Below are positions 55,229 to 64,000 of a DNA stretch of 64,000 bases, in pieces. The stretch is from Paramyrothecium sp. XJ0827 (lineage: Eukaryota; Ascomycota; Sordariomycetes; Hypocreales; Stachybotryaceae). The stretch spans positions 2,418,001-2,482,000 of the forward strand of contig JAJFPB010000003.1 of NCBI GenBank assembly GCA_020881915.1, given 5' to 3'. The notes beneath the pieces were generated by a model. It was not told where the DNA came from, did not search any database, and saw only the letters and a program-made list of their open reading frames with translations. Each line of letters begins with the position of its first letter. Within the stretch, counting starts at the first letter, position 1. Both the position numbers and the translations under genes were made by a program.

Positions 55229-57761
55229 TCACCATCTTCCAAATCCCCCCTTCTGTGCGGCCTGCTCCGTCGCCAGCCAGTCCTCGTACCTCTCATTCTG
55301 TCTCTCCCACTCCTTGACGAGCTTCTTGCGCCTGTTCTTGGACACGGCCTTCCCCGCTGCGTCTACAGTTGGGATGCCGCTTTCGTCCCATTCCGAGTAC
55401 TCGTCTGAGGTCCGGAACATCAGCAGGGGGTCGACCTTGGAGCGATCGCGCAGCTCCTTCTCCCTCTCGGCCTCTCTAGCCTCCTGTTCCAGCTTGGCCT
55501 TCGCCTTTGCTGCGCCAGCCGATTCCCGCTCCGCGCGCGCCTCTATGAGCGACTTGTCAAGGGGCCGTACCAAAGCAGGCTGGGGGTCCTTGCGGTCCTC
55601 GAGATAGATGCCTAGGTTCCACAGGTGTACGTCGCGGAGCTGGTCGCACAGTTCAAGCAGGTGTTTTGCCGGCGATCGTTCGGCCGCGAGAGCCTTGACG
55701 TTGGTGCGGAACTGCTGCAGCACCTGATGGTACGGTTTGGAGGACTCGACCACCGGTATCGACGCCGGCGCCGTGATTCCGTCGGCGAGCGTCGCTATAG
55801 CCGCATGATCCACCGAGCCGGAACAGGCCAAGGTTCGAACCTTGTCGCGCAATTGAGATGCAGGGTAGATGTAGGGTTTTGCTGGCGCCGGAATATCCAG
55901 GCCCGACCATCCTATACGGCCCGGGTTGCTGAGATCTCCCTCGGGATCCAGACCGAATATACTAACGATGCGCGTTATCCAGCGGGCGAGCAGGAAGATT
56001 GTCTGATCTGAAAGTGACTCTACCCAGTTGGCCTCGGTAACAATATTAGAGATGATTCTCATGACAGCTGAGGTGTTGAAGGAATCGCAAAGAGCTGTAT
56101 CGACATCGTCTTTGGCCCGATCCAGGGCGCTCAGGAATTGCTGGTCTGCGATGCTAAGCTCCCGCGTTGTTGAAGCATTCGGACTGAAAATTTTCCAGAG
56201 GTCCAAACTCTTCAGAAAGAAGTTGTTGACCTTGCCTTCCCAGCCGACTACGGCCTTCATCAACTCATCCGTCACCTCGATGACATCCTGCCAAGGCATG
56301 AGGAGGAAACAGATTCGGAGAGAATGTGCGCTCCACTCCTTCTCGGAGAGAACAGTTCTGATGGTCGTGTAGTTCTTGAGGCTCTTGCTCATCTTCAAGC
56401 CTCGTATCCTACCATCTGTCAGCGCCTTTGAACGGCCATGTCGGCATTCGAACCATCTTACCTCAGCTGCCCCATGTGAAGGAAGTAATTTGTCCACTGA
56501 ACTTGGCAGCCCGGAGTCGACCAGTAAGCTTCCGATAGCGCGAGTTCGTTGTCATGATGGGGGAATTGAAGATCGACGCCTCCGGAATGGATATCTATCG
56601 TCTTCCCGATCACTTCGGAGGCCATTGCAGAGCATTCAATGTGCCATCCTGGCCGCCCTCGACCCCATGGACTCGACCATGCCGGCTCACCTGGCTTGCT
56701 CGCTTTCCACAGCGCAAAATGATTCTCGCTTCGCTTCATCGACTTTCCCTTGGACAGCGAGCCTTCGCCATCGGCTTGGAGGGCAGGGTCGTTCTTGCTC
56801 CACGGCTGCAGCCGGGAGTAGCTGTGCCCAGCCCTTCTCAAACGAGTTGATGTCGAAATATACGGAGCCGTCGGGAGTAGCGTAGCCGAAGCCGTTCGCC
56901 ACAATCTTCTTCACGAAGCGGACAATCTGAGGAACATACTCCGTCACGCGAGTCAGTTGGTCAGGAGCCAGGACGTTGAGCGCATTCATGTCCTGGAAGA
57001 AGCGGCGTTCGAATTTTTGGGTCAGCTCCAGGTGTATCGCGTGGTTGTCGGAGTCCATCTCTGCTCCGTGCAGGGCATCGAGGTATGGTAGCAGAATGTC
57101 ATCCGTCTTGGAAAAAAAATACAAGCAGCTTTCCTGGGGCTAGCAGGGCCTCGACAGCCGACCGTGCTGTCCCAATGTGTGCTCTCAACAGCAAATCAGC
57201 AACGGTCAAAGTTTGGCCCTGTTTTGCTGTCGCGGCATCGGACAGAGGTCGAGGTTCGGCCTTTTCCTCATATGCCTTGGCCACTGCCTCGCGGAAAGTC
57301 TCTGGGCTCGTATCCGAGGGCAGAGACGGAAGATTCTTGCCTATGTAGTGCCGGAATGCGGCTTTGACCTCTGCCAAAACCGAATCGCTCACCGAGTCGT
57401 CCTCAGCGGCATGCTCCTGCTTGAAGCGCGCGAGCAGGTAATGCTGGCGGCCCTGGAGGATGATCTTGTCGTCGATATCGGTTGTGTTCATGACCAGCTT
57501 GACGCGGAAACCGAAGTAGTCCTTCATGATGCGACGGATGATATCGGTCGAGACGTAGTTCTTCGCATGGCCCAGATGGGCATCTTCGTACACAGTCGGG
57601 CCACACGCGTACCATGATACCACCTTCCCGTCCGGATCGGCTGGGACAAAGCCATCCTTGCTCCTCGTCAGGCTGTTGTAGATCTTCAGCCGAGGCAGCT
57701 GGTTGTCAGGTCGGGCAAGGGGGGGTGTCCACGGCGGCTGTTTGCGACTTTCCGAAGCCAT
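55229..57761 (-). CDS. Cysteinyl-tRNA synthetase, with two apparent one-base insertions
   Basis: The enzyme charges tRNA-Cys with cysteine. The ATG is at 57761. Exon 1 runs to 56462, then a 53-nt intron (56409-56461), and exon 2 runs 55229-56408. Motifs: [15 protein letters not shown]; the zinc Cys and signature [20 protein letters not shown] (HIGH box HLGH at about 62-65); [39 protein letters not shown]; and the KMSKS loop [14 protein letters not shown] helical tail with a Lys/Arg/Glu-rich end closes the protein (about 825 residues). Two breaks occur: an eight-base A run at 57112-57119 (poly-T in the coding sense) that needs seven, and CCC at 56832-56834 that needs CC. Removing both gives exactly 826 codons. 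Because the gene is essential and both changes are homopolymer insertions, I think sequence error is more likely than inactivation. Confidence 0.9.
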
Positions 57762-58530
57762 GGTACGTGCGCTCGACTGCTTGGAAATCGAGATTGAGAT
57801 TGTCAGTGCCCAGGAGTGTCTCTCTAAGGAACGAACGAGAGGAGAGGAGGAAAGGAGCGAAGAAGCAAAGGGGGGGGGGCGGACTATCGGCTGGGGAAAG
57901 CAGACAGCTCGACGTAGTGGTGTGGTGGCATGAAACGTGACTCATCGCAGCTTCAATTGCCCTGAGGAACGGGCAAAGATCGAGAGACTCTCGCTCTTCG
58001 CTCTTCCGTCAGCGGGTCACATGATTTTGCGCCTCGTCGCCTTGAGGACCGAAGTGAGGTGCCTTTCCTTACCTTATAGCAAAGTTCCCAAAGGGTTTAT
58101 GTGATCCCTACTCCTAGCCGCACACTCGCCATTTTCTGGAAGCAATAAAACAGTGATGTCGCCGTCTTGACCACTGAACAGACTGACCATAATCCTAATC
58201 AGTGATCAAAACGGTGATATCAGTGTTTCATCCCTGACGACCTTACTTACAGATATACGCTCTACGAATTTGGGGGGCGCCTGGTACTTGGTATATCGCC
58301 TATTCCGCCCTCAATTCATCTTCGACTGATCCTTGCCCGAATCTTTCGGCCAACCTCCCTGTAGCGTCGATGGCAATCCTAGGCTGAACGTCTCACCGTC
58401 ATTCTTGGAATTCCTGTTCCAAAAAGGGCGATGTGTCTTCTTTGGTCGCTGCCTATATACCTAGGGACCAAGTCCTTGTTTGCTGTGGTTGAAACCAGAC
58501 TCCAAAGTGCTCACAATCGCTTGAGCCTCC
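57762..58530. other. Promoter side of the synthetase gene
   Basis: No gene is seen. TTCCTTACCTTATAG near 58066-58079 resembles the TACCTTACC motif. A G-run lies at 57871-57879. Confidence 0.4.
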
Positions 58531-59829
58531 TCATTGAATCTCCGTTACCTCTTCAACCCTCCAACAAAGTCTCTTATGCTGCGGCCGCCCCAAGGGACCC
58601 CATCGAAGAGCAGCATCACTCTCCCTCTCCAGAAACATGCTTCGTACCTCTCCTAGACCCCATCCATGGAGCCGATATCGTAGGTGGCGTCTCATACGAA
58701 CTCCTAAATTGCCACGACCGCAAAAGAGGATGAATGGAAACGAGGCGGGTGACCGGCATCCACCGAGGCGATGATACGTGTCCAATCGCAGACTGAACTT
58801 GTCGTCGCTAACTGCATGCCGGAAAGACATTGTGTAGTCGGTAAGACAATTCCTACAGGCGTGCCTGAAGCAATACTTGTCAAGCGACCTTCTTTGGAGA
58901 AGCCTTGTGACCGTTGCTGAACATCGTGCAAGCTCATGGCTGCAGATGGGCAGACCCAGTGTCTGCATCCACTCTCGCTTGAGCATGGGTAGGCAGGAAG
59001 GCACAGTGACGTGATGCGAACGGTAGATGAAGAGTTCACCATCGATGATCTTGGCGTTTTGATGAAACTCGAACTCGCACGGCACACTCCCAGGCTCACT
59101 AGGGATCTGGGGAGGAAGTTTGCAAGGGTAAGTATAGCCTCTGGCATCGATTCCTAGGCAATAAGTCGTGTTCAGCGGCGTCAGGATGAGCTTCCGCTCC
59201 CGTGTATAGTACTCTAGAACGCTGATGGGGAGTCCGTGGTCCGGGCCGTAAAAGTAACGGTTCATGACGAGATGTGCGAGTGAAAACTCAATGCCTCGGG
59301 ATAAAGGCTTGGGTATCCTTTCAAACTCGGTATGGAACTCGCCCATATATACAACGTGAAGCCTTTCCGGGTGAGGGGCGAGTGCTTGATAGTGGCCTGC
59401 CGGGCAGCCATGCTCGAGCCGAGCAGCAGCAGCCCAGCCGTTGGATGGCGACCCCGCTTGCCGTTCGCTCGTCGAAGGGTCGAATGAGCGAAGCTTGCCG
59501 CATTGAAAGCAGAGATAGCGTCGTGGGAGGTCCCTCTCGATCTTCTGAAGCAGCATGTGTAAGTCGCAACCGAGGGGCTTGGGTACGCCCTCCGGGTGGC
59601 ACAAGGCGTAGAGGTCCTTGCAGGTGAGCCCCAGGAGAATACGGCTCTCCTCGGGGAGGAATCTCGTGATGGCGAAGAAGACTTCTCGGGGCACCTTGCA
59701 GAACGGCCTGAAACAAGCATCAGGGGGCAGCCGCCCTGGAGCTGGTATCACCGAAGTCGACGCCATCGTTGTCGAGCGCTGATGACTGCCAGGCTGGCTG
59801 TGATGGGATGACGATGCGGAAACAGACAT
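58531..59829 (-). CDS. F-box-like protein, intact
   Basis: Single exon, 432 residues from the ATG at 59829 (a second candidate, MASTSV, lies about 20 codons in). Residues about 45-85 form an F-box-like motif: FCKVPREVFFAITRFLPEES, then LLGLTCKDLYALCHPEG. A CxxC pair (YLCFQCGKL) follows, then a His/Cys-containing region (LEHGCPAGHYQALAPHPERL), a conserved middle (SLAHLVMNRYFYGPDHGLPI; RERKLILTPLNTTYCLGIDA), and a C-terminal Cys cluster (HACRNCLTDYTMSFRHAV). The layout matches a large family of fungal F-box proteins. Probable SCF adaptor, target unknown. A fragment of a related gene lies 0.6 kb upstream in the opposite direction. Confidence 0.8.
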   Translation of the reverse strand: MSVSASSSHHSQPGSHQRSTTMASTSVIPAPGRLPPDACFRPFCKVPREVFFAITRFLPEESRILLGLTCKDLYALCHPEGVPKPLGCDLHMLLQKIERDLPRRYLCFQCGKLRSFDPSTSERQAGSPSNGWAAAARLEHGCPAGHYQALAPHPERLHVVYMGEFHTEFERIPKPLSRGIEFSLAHLVMNRYFYGPDHGLPISVLEYYTRERKLILTPLNTTYCLGIDARGYTYPCKLPPQIPSEPGSVPCEFEFHQNAKIIDGELFIYRSHHVTVPSCLPMLKREWMQTLGLPICSHELARCSATVTRLLQRRSLDKYCFRHACRNCLTDYTMSFRHAVSDDKFSLRLDTYHRLGGCRSPASFPFILFCGRGNLGVRMRRHLRYRLHGWGLGEVRSMFLERESDAALRWGPLGRPQHKRLCWRVEEVTEIQ

Positions 59830-60399
59830 GATGTCTGGCGAGAGAAAAAAAAAAAGGCCTTCCTTCAAGCAATCATGAGTTTTCGCCAACTTTACTGCGA
59901 GTGGAAGAAAATTCTCTTGTATGGTCTGCTGACCATTGTGGTGTCCTCAACCTTGACGACTAGACCTCGTCGGTGCATCCTCACGCATGGAAGCTCCCAC
60001 TCTGCAGCCCCATGAACAGCAAAAAATTAGTTTCCAGGTGCTGAAGCCAATACATTCTTACGTGCAACCAACTTCACTTTGGCGAGTACTGCTCAGAGCG
60101 TAGAGATGCCCATCATTGTTGGTGCCTTGCGAGAATCGGCTGCTCGGTTGTCCAAGACAACCGGTTGGCAACGGGAGGGAGAACTCGAAAGGTTCCGTTG
60201 GTCAGTGCAACCACCATATTTTCTTTACCGTGCTCGTGGGAGATTGCATAGGGCACTCCTCAACAGCATATTCCACGGCAGTCCAAGCCGGGTACATCAC
60301 AAGTGTTATGGACAATACAACTCTTCAGTCATGACCTTGGTGGTCGAGACACCGTCCGTGAATCATCTGTCCCGTAGCCCTCTTTTCGCTTTGACATAA

Positions 60400-60873
60400 A
60401 TGCAGCTCAGGCAGGCAGCTGATCAGTCTACCTTGCGTATGCGAGAATATAAGAGCCCTTTCGTCGGACTCTCGCACAACATGCTATGGAATGGGAGGTT
60501 TGCTTCACTAGACCATGGCTTGCATAGAAACTTTGGGGCCTGCCGGAAGCGATTTACCGACTACGCACTCACCTTCCAACAATACACCGAATTCAGCCTC
60601 GAGCTAGAGACGTGCCACTGCCTCGGGAGGCGCCGCACGCCTCGAGCCCCCGCCTGGGCTCTCCTGCAAGGGACGAGCTGGAAGCAGGAACGGGGTGAGG
60701 GCCAGCTGTGGGCCAAGGGCGAGGTTTGCAGGCGATGGCTGGAGCATGAAGGGCGTGAGGTTGATGGGGGCTTTCGCTGGGCTCCCATATCCAGCTGTGA
60801 TGAATTTGAAGAGTGGGTCGGGAGGGAGGACAGCCTGTTGTGCTGCGCTGGGAAGATGGTGAAGGCTGGATGA
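60400..60873 (+). pseudogene. C-terminal fragment of a related F-box-family protein
   Basis: 157 codons from an ATG at 60400. FGACRKRFTDYALTFQQYTE and LELETCHCLGRRRTPRA correspond in order to CRNCLTDYTMSFRH and LRLDTYHRLGGCRSPA of the neighbouring F-box protein. The rest (GEVCRRWLEHEG; DEFEEWVGREDSLLCC) has the usual ending of this family. No F-box or N-terminal half can be found in the 600 bases upstream, so it is likely a truncated paralogue. Confidence 0.55.
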
Positions 60874-63800
60874 GTTCACAAACAAGGGTCATGCAGCATC
60901 GGATGGTGTCGCGAACAAGCCAACTCGTGTGACGAAAGACCTTGAGAATAATTGACAAAGAGCTTTACCACCTCAGACATTTGACCGATGATTTAAATGT
61001 AGATCAATTATACTTTAATCATCCTATAAAGCACGCTGAAGATAATTATTAATCTACTACCTGGTGGTGGTTCTTGGCTCTTCTTGTCAACCGCTGAGCA
61101 TGGTCAAACTTGCTGGGACTTTTGTAGAGATTTTCCAACGCAGAGTAACTGATTGAGCCCCGTGCCTTGTCAGGCTCACAACCAGCTGGCTCATTGCAGC
61201 AGCCTTGGACCCGATGCGAACCACCGTCTCTTGTCCGCACCGCGCGCTCTGCCGTCCCAATGGCTCTCGGGACACCCAATCGGCGTTGGCACGTTTCCCG
61301 AGACGCACCGATTAGGTCCGCCTTGCAGCCAGTGCCCCCAGTCCAGTCCACCCGTACCACCATCCACCCATCCACCAGCCAAGGGCCCCGGGCGAGCCAA
61401 TGAAACTGCCGTTCACAGAATGGGTCAGCCAGCAAAGCATTGCGGCTCAAAATGTACCTTGATGTCAGGCTCCCACTCGTGACGTCCCCTCCCAGCTCCC
61501 TGCATCTCGTCGGTATCCCGCAAGACCACCCTCCCACCTAGCGCGTGCCAGAAGTGCTCATATGCGCATGCCCTCCGCAGAGTTCGGGGCAACACTGCGT
61601 AAGGTACCATCGACCCGAGAGCATGGTCATGGAGACCTTGGCGGCGGTGTCGAGCTTAATTGCGCCTTTCGGTAGACTGTAAGAGGAGCCGCTGCGCCAG
61701 CACCCACACACTGTTCGTGGTGCTGGAGCTGGTGAGCCTTGCCTTGGTCGGCCACAACGTGCAACACCATGGCAGACCATCCACTCGGAGCAATTTCCAG
61801 GCTGGCTTGCTTCACTCTGACACCCGTGACTCAACGCCTACCGCCATACCACTCAAGTCCCAAGCTGCGGTTGCCACCCTCGTCCGGTGGTCACCGCCGA
61901 CTTGACATCAAGACTCGGTAACCGGCGGGGGCCGCAATACTTACGGTCTGCCGTAGAGTCATGGTCGCATCGTGCATGAAGAATAGGGAAGCCTAAATGC
62001 AGCTGAAACGGGAGTTGCTGCGATTTTGCCCTGCTCCTGCAGTTCGTAATCTAGTAGCCTTACAGGGACGTCGAGGATCTGCATCTAGCGGCGGGGGCCA
62101 TGGCCCTGCTGTGGGCTGATTACGGTACTCAAAGGGGCATTCGTACAGGAAGAGAAGCGAACATGTATGACGTGGGTTCAACCAAGAAAGAGAAGAGCAA
62201 GAGAAAACATCTCGTGTTGTGCTTGGTGCGAGATCATCTATGGGAAACAGGAACAAAAGGAGAAGGGATGATGTAACATTTCCCGACGCATAAAGACCGT
62301 CCAACGGGAATAACATGGTAATCGAACATAACGCAAAATGAAGATTCATCGCAAGGGAGATTGTGGGAAGTCAAATGCAATTTGAGCTCCAACAAGTCTG
62401 CCTCGTGAGACTGAATCTTGCCGCTTTTCCTCGTCGCAGCAAACGCAAGTAAAAACAACGCAAACCGAAGGGGCGCGAGCCGTGATGTTTTGTAGTTGCC
62501 TTGAACCGTCTAGATTCACCCCTCTGACCAAGTGTAACGCCCAGCCGGCTCAGCCCAGCTCTCTCCAACCAAAAACTGTCGAAAGAAAAAAAAAACCCTT
62601 CGAGCATGACCGTCCTGAATTCGAAAGATGGTTCGCCGATCTCGTGGAATTGGTCTTGTTAAGCATGATGGCGGGCCCTCCTCTTAATAATACAACTGTA
62701 CTGGCTTCCAGGGTGCAGTACTGTTCCGGAAGTACAGTCAGAGCACGTCGGCCGTGCCGCAGGCTCCAGCAATGGATGCCATGGTGAATTGTCCGTTGGA
62801 TTATCAAGCACGGATATGCTCGGCGCGGACAGCGCATTGTCCGCATCTATGGTGACCACAGTTACTACAGCTGGCGTGGTGGTCCAGTCGCCAAGGTCCG
62901 TGGCCACAGTAGCAGCAGTAGAACACGTTGACCACAACAGATTTCCTTGAAGGCATCGTGAGGAAAGGTGACGGTTCAATGTAAAGTCTTTTTCAGAAGC
63001 GCAATGGCTGAAGCTGTGAAGTCAAGAGCAAGATGTGTAAGTGCTGGTTGAGACGATGCTGGGAAAGAAGCTGAGAAGTCTGTGGGCGTTACACTTGACT
63101 TTATAACCAGACAGATGCCACATTCTGGATACACGGATTGCGACGAGAGGCATCTTGTATCACACAAAATGCCTGCCTTTCCGCAGGGCCACAAGCCCCA
63201 GTAAGGCGTTCGGGGCTGCGCTCGCAGTGAACCCATCGTATGGCGAATGGCGGATGGTGAAACGGGCCTTTGGCCAAAAGCCCAAGCCAAAGCCTGTCAT
63301 TCATGGCTCCACTCGCCTTAAGGCAAACAGATGAGTCTTCGGAGACTGAACTCGGTGAAGGAACTTTGGGGTACTGAGGCTGCTGCATTTCCAACTTCGG
63401 AAGACCCCAGAATGTGGAAGTGGAAAAGACTGCTGAGGCATCCAAAGACCTTCTCACAACACAGCATGTGATTCGCCTGACCTTTAGTCGCATCCGGGCG
63501 ATAGGCGTAAATTTCCCTGGTTGAGATGCTCTGGTTCGCATGACTTGCGAATGAACCCGGCTGTTTGCATCCGGCGAGCCCACAAGCAATCTTTGCTGCA
63601 TGGTCAGACGCCATCCGACAATTTCGCCACTGCAACAAATGTTGGGATTTCGTGATGCTGGTATGCGTGTTGTCATGCGGTCTCTCGCTTCAATAGTCGT
63701 CACTGCACTGACCTCCATCCTCACGCTGTAGACGTCGTTCGGTAGTGGGGTCTGGCGGGGCGGGGCGGGCGGGCGTATCTGACAACCGTGGCGCAGGCTG

Positions 63801-64000
63801 TAGATGTAGCTGTAGCTAGTCGAAGCCATGACACAAGTTTCCGAGGTGAACGGCCGCGGTAGCCCCTCATTGCTTGGAAAAAGGTTGCCTTGGTGTCCTG
63901 GCCAGACAACTAGGCTGTGTAATTGTATGGTCTTCCGCCCCCTTGCGCCTGCAAAACTCGCCGCGCACCAGCATCAGCGTCCAGACAAACAGTGTACTCC
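60874..64000. other. No supported gene to the end of the window
   Basis: About 3.1 kb with many overlapping open frames. The longest, a 242-codon minus-strand frame ending at 63101, lacks any domain, signal peptide or protein-like conservation. A Ser/Thr/Val-rich minus-strand piece at about 62.7-62.95 kb (TTTPAVVTVVTIDADN) could be part of a secreted protein but cannot be modelled. Confidence 0.4.

Noticed and set aside
55840..55860. GGTTCGAACC resembling a tRNA T-loop
   Set aside because: It lies within the cysteinyl-tRNA synthetase coding region, and no acceptor stem or anticodon arm can be drawn around it.
63101..63829. 242-codon minus-strand open frame starting with ATG
   Set aside because: The composition is not protein-like, no signal or domain is visible, and other frames over the same DNA are equally open. 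It could be an orphan gene but I cannot support it.

Overview
This window is genomic DNA of a filamentous ascomycete, most likely Sordariomycetes/Hypocreales (inference from gene content). The evidence is short 50-80 nt GT-AG introns with CTAAC/CTGAC-type branch sites, intact FunK1-type and F-box genes, a GH55 glucanase, and core genes (SFH5, an ASH1-type SET protein, a cysteinyl-tRNA synthetase, an RRM protein) that read as Pezizomycotina versions. No rRNA, tRNA, CRISPR array or intact transposon was recognised.

Layout. 1-37 kb is an accessory, decayed region. It holds a 13-exon minus-strand gene at 5.2-10.3 kb that joins a complete GH55 exo-beta-1,3-glucanase to a fungal PI-PLC-like protein. 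That gene has two in-frame stops and one one-base frameshift, but every splice site is intact. The region also holds many remains of kinase-fold genes: SRPK-like at 1.6 and 13.3-15.0 kb, kinase/APH-like at 19.7-21.6 kb, another kinase at 22.4-23.3 kb, an Ssn3/CDK8 relic at 24.2-25.2 kb and a kinase scrap at 26.7 kb, ending with an intact FunK1 kinase at 34.2-36.0 kb. Among these sit intact genes: two F-box proteins (16.0-18.8 kb), a GNAT-like acetyltransferase (27.4-28.3 kb), a TPR-like protein (28.4-30.4 kb) and an uncharacterised helical protein (31.4-32.6 kb). A block reading roughly ACCACAAACTTTCCTCTTT, partly with an upstream TTTAGCAAGG box, occurs four times (25.26, 27.06, 30.86 and 31.04 kb), each time 5' of a plus-strand gene of this region.

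37-64 kb is more core-like: a widespread uncharacterised protein with two lesions (37.4-38.2 kb), an intact two-exon uncharacterised gene (40.5-41.6 kb), an RRM protein with one internal TAG (44.0-46.4 kb), SFH5 (47.5-48.6 kb), an ASH1-type H3K36 methyltransferase (51.2-53.7 kb), cysteinyl-tRNA synthetase (55.2-57.8 kb), an F-box gene (58.5-59.8 kb) and a fragment of a related gene. From 60.9 kb to the end I can support no gene.

Caution. Several genes differ from an open frame by exactly one or two bases, often in a short homopolymer. This includes the essential cysteinyl-tRNA synthetase, which has two such insertions. Part of the apparent frameshifting may therefore be sequence error. The in-frame stops (CAG/CAA to TAG/TAA type in the GH55-PLC, APH and RRM genes) are substitutions, and are better explained by real decay, possibly RIP.
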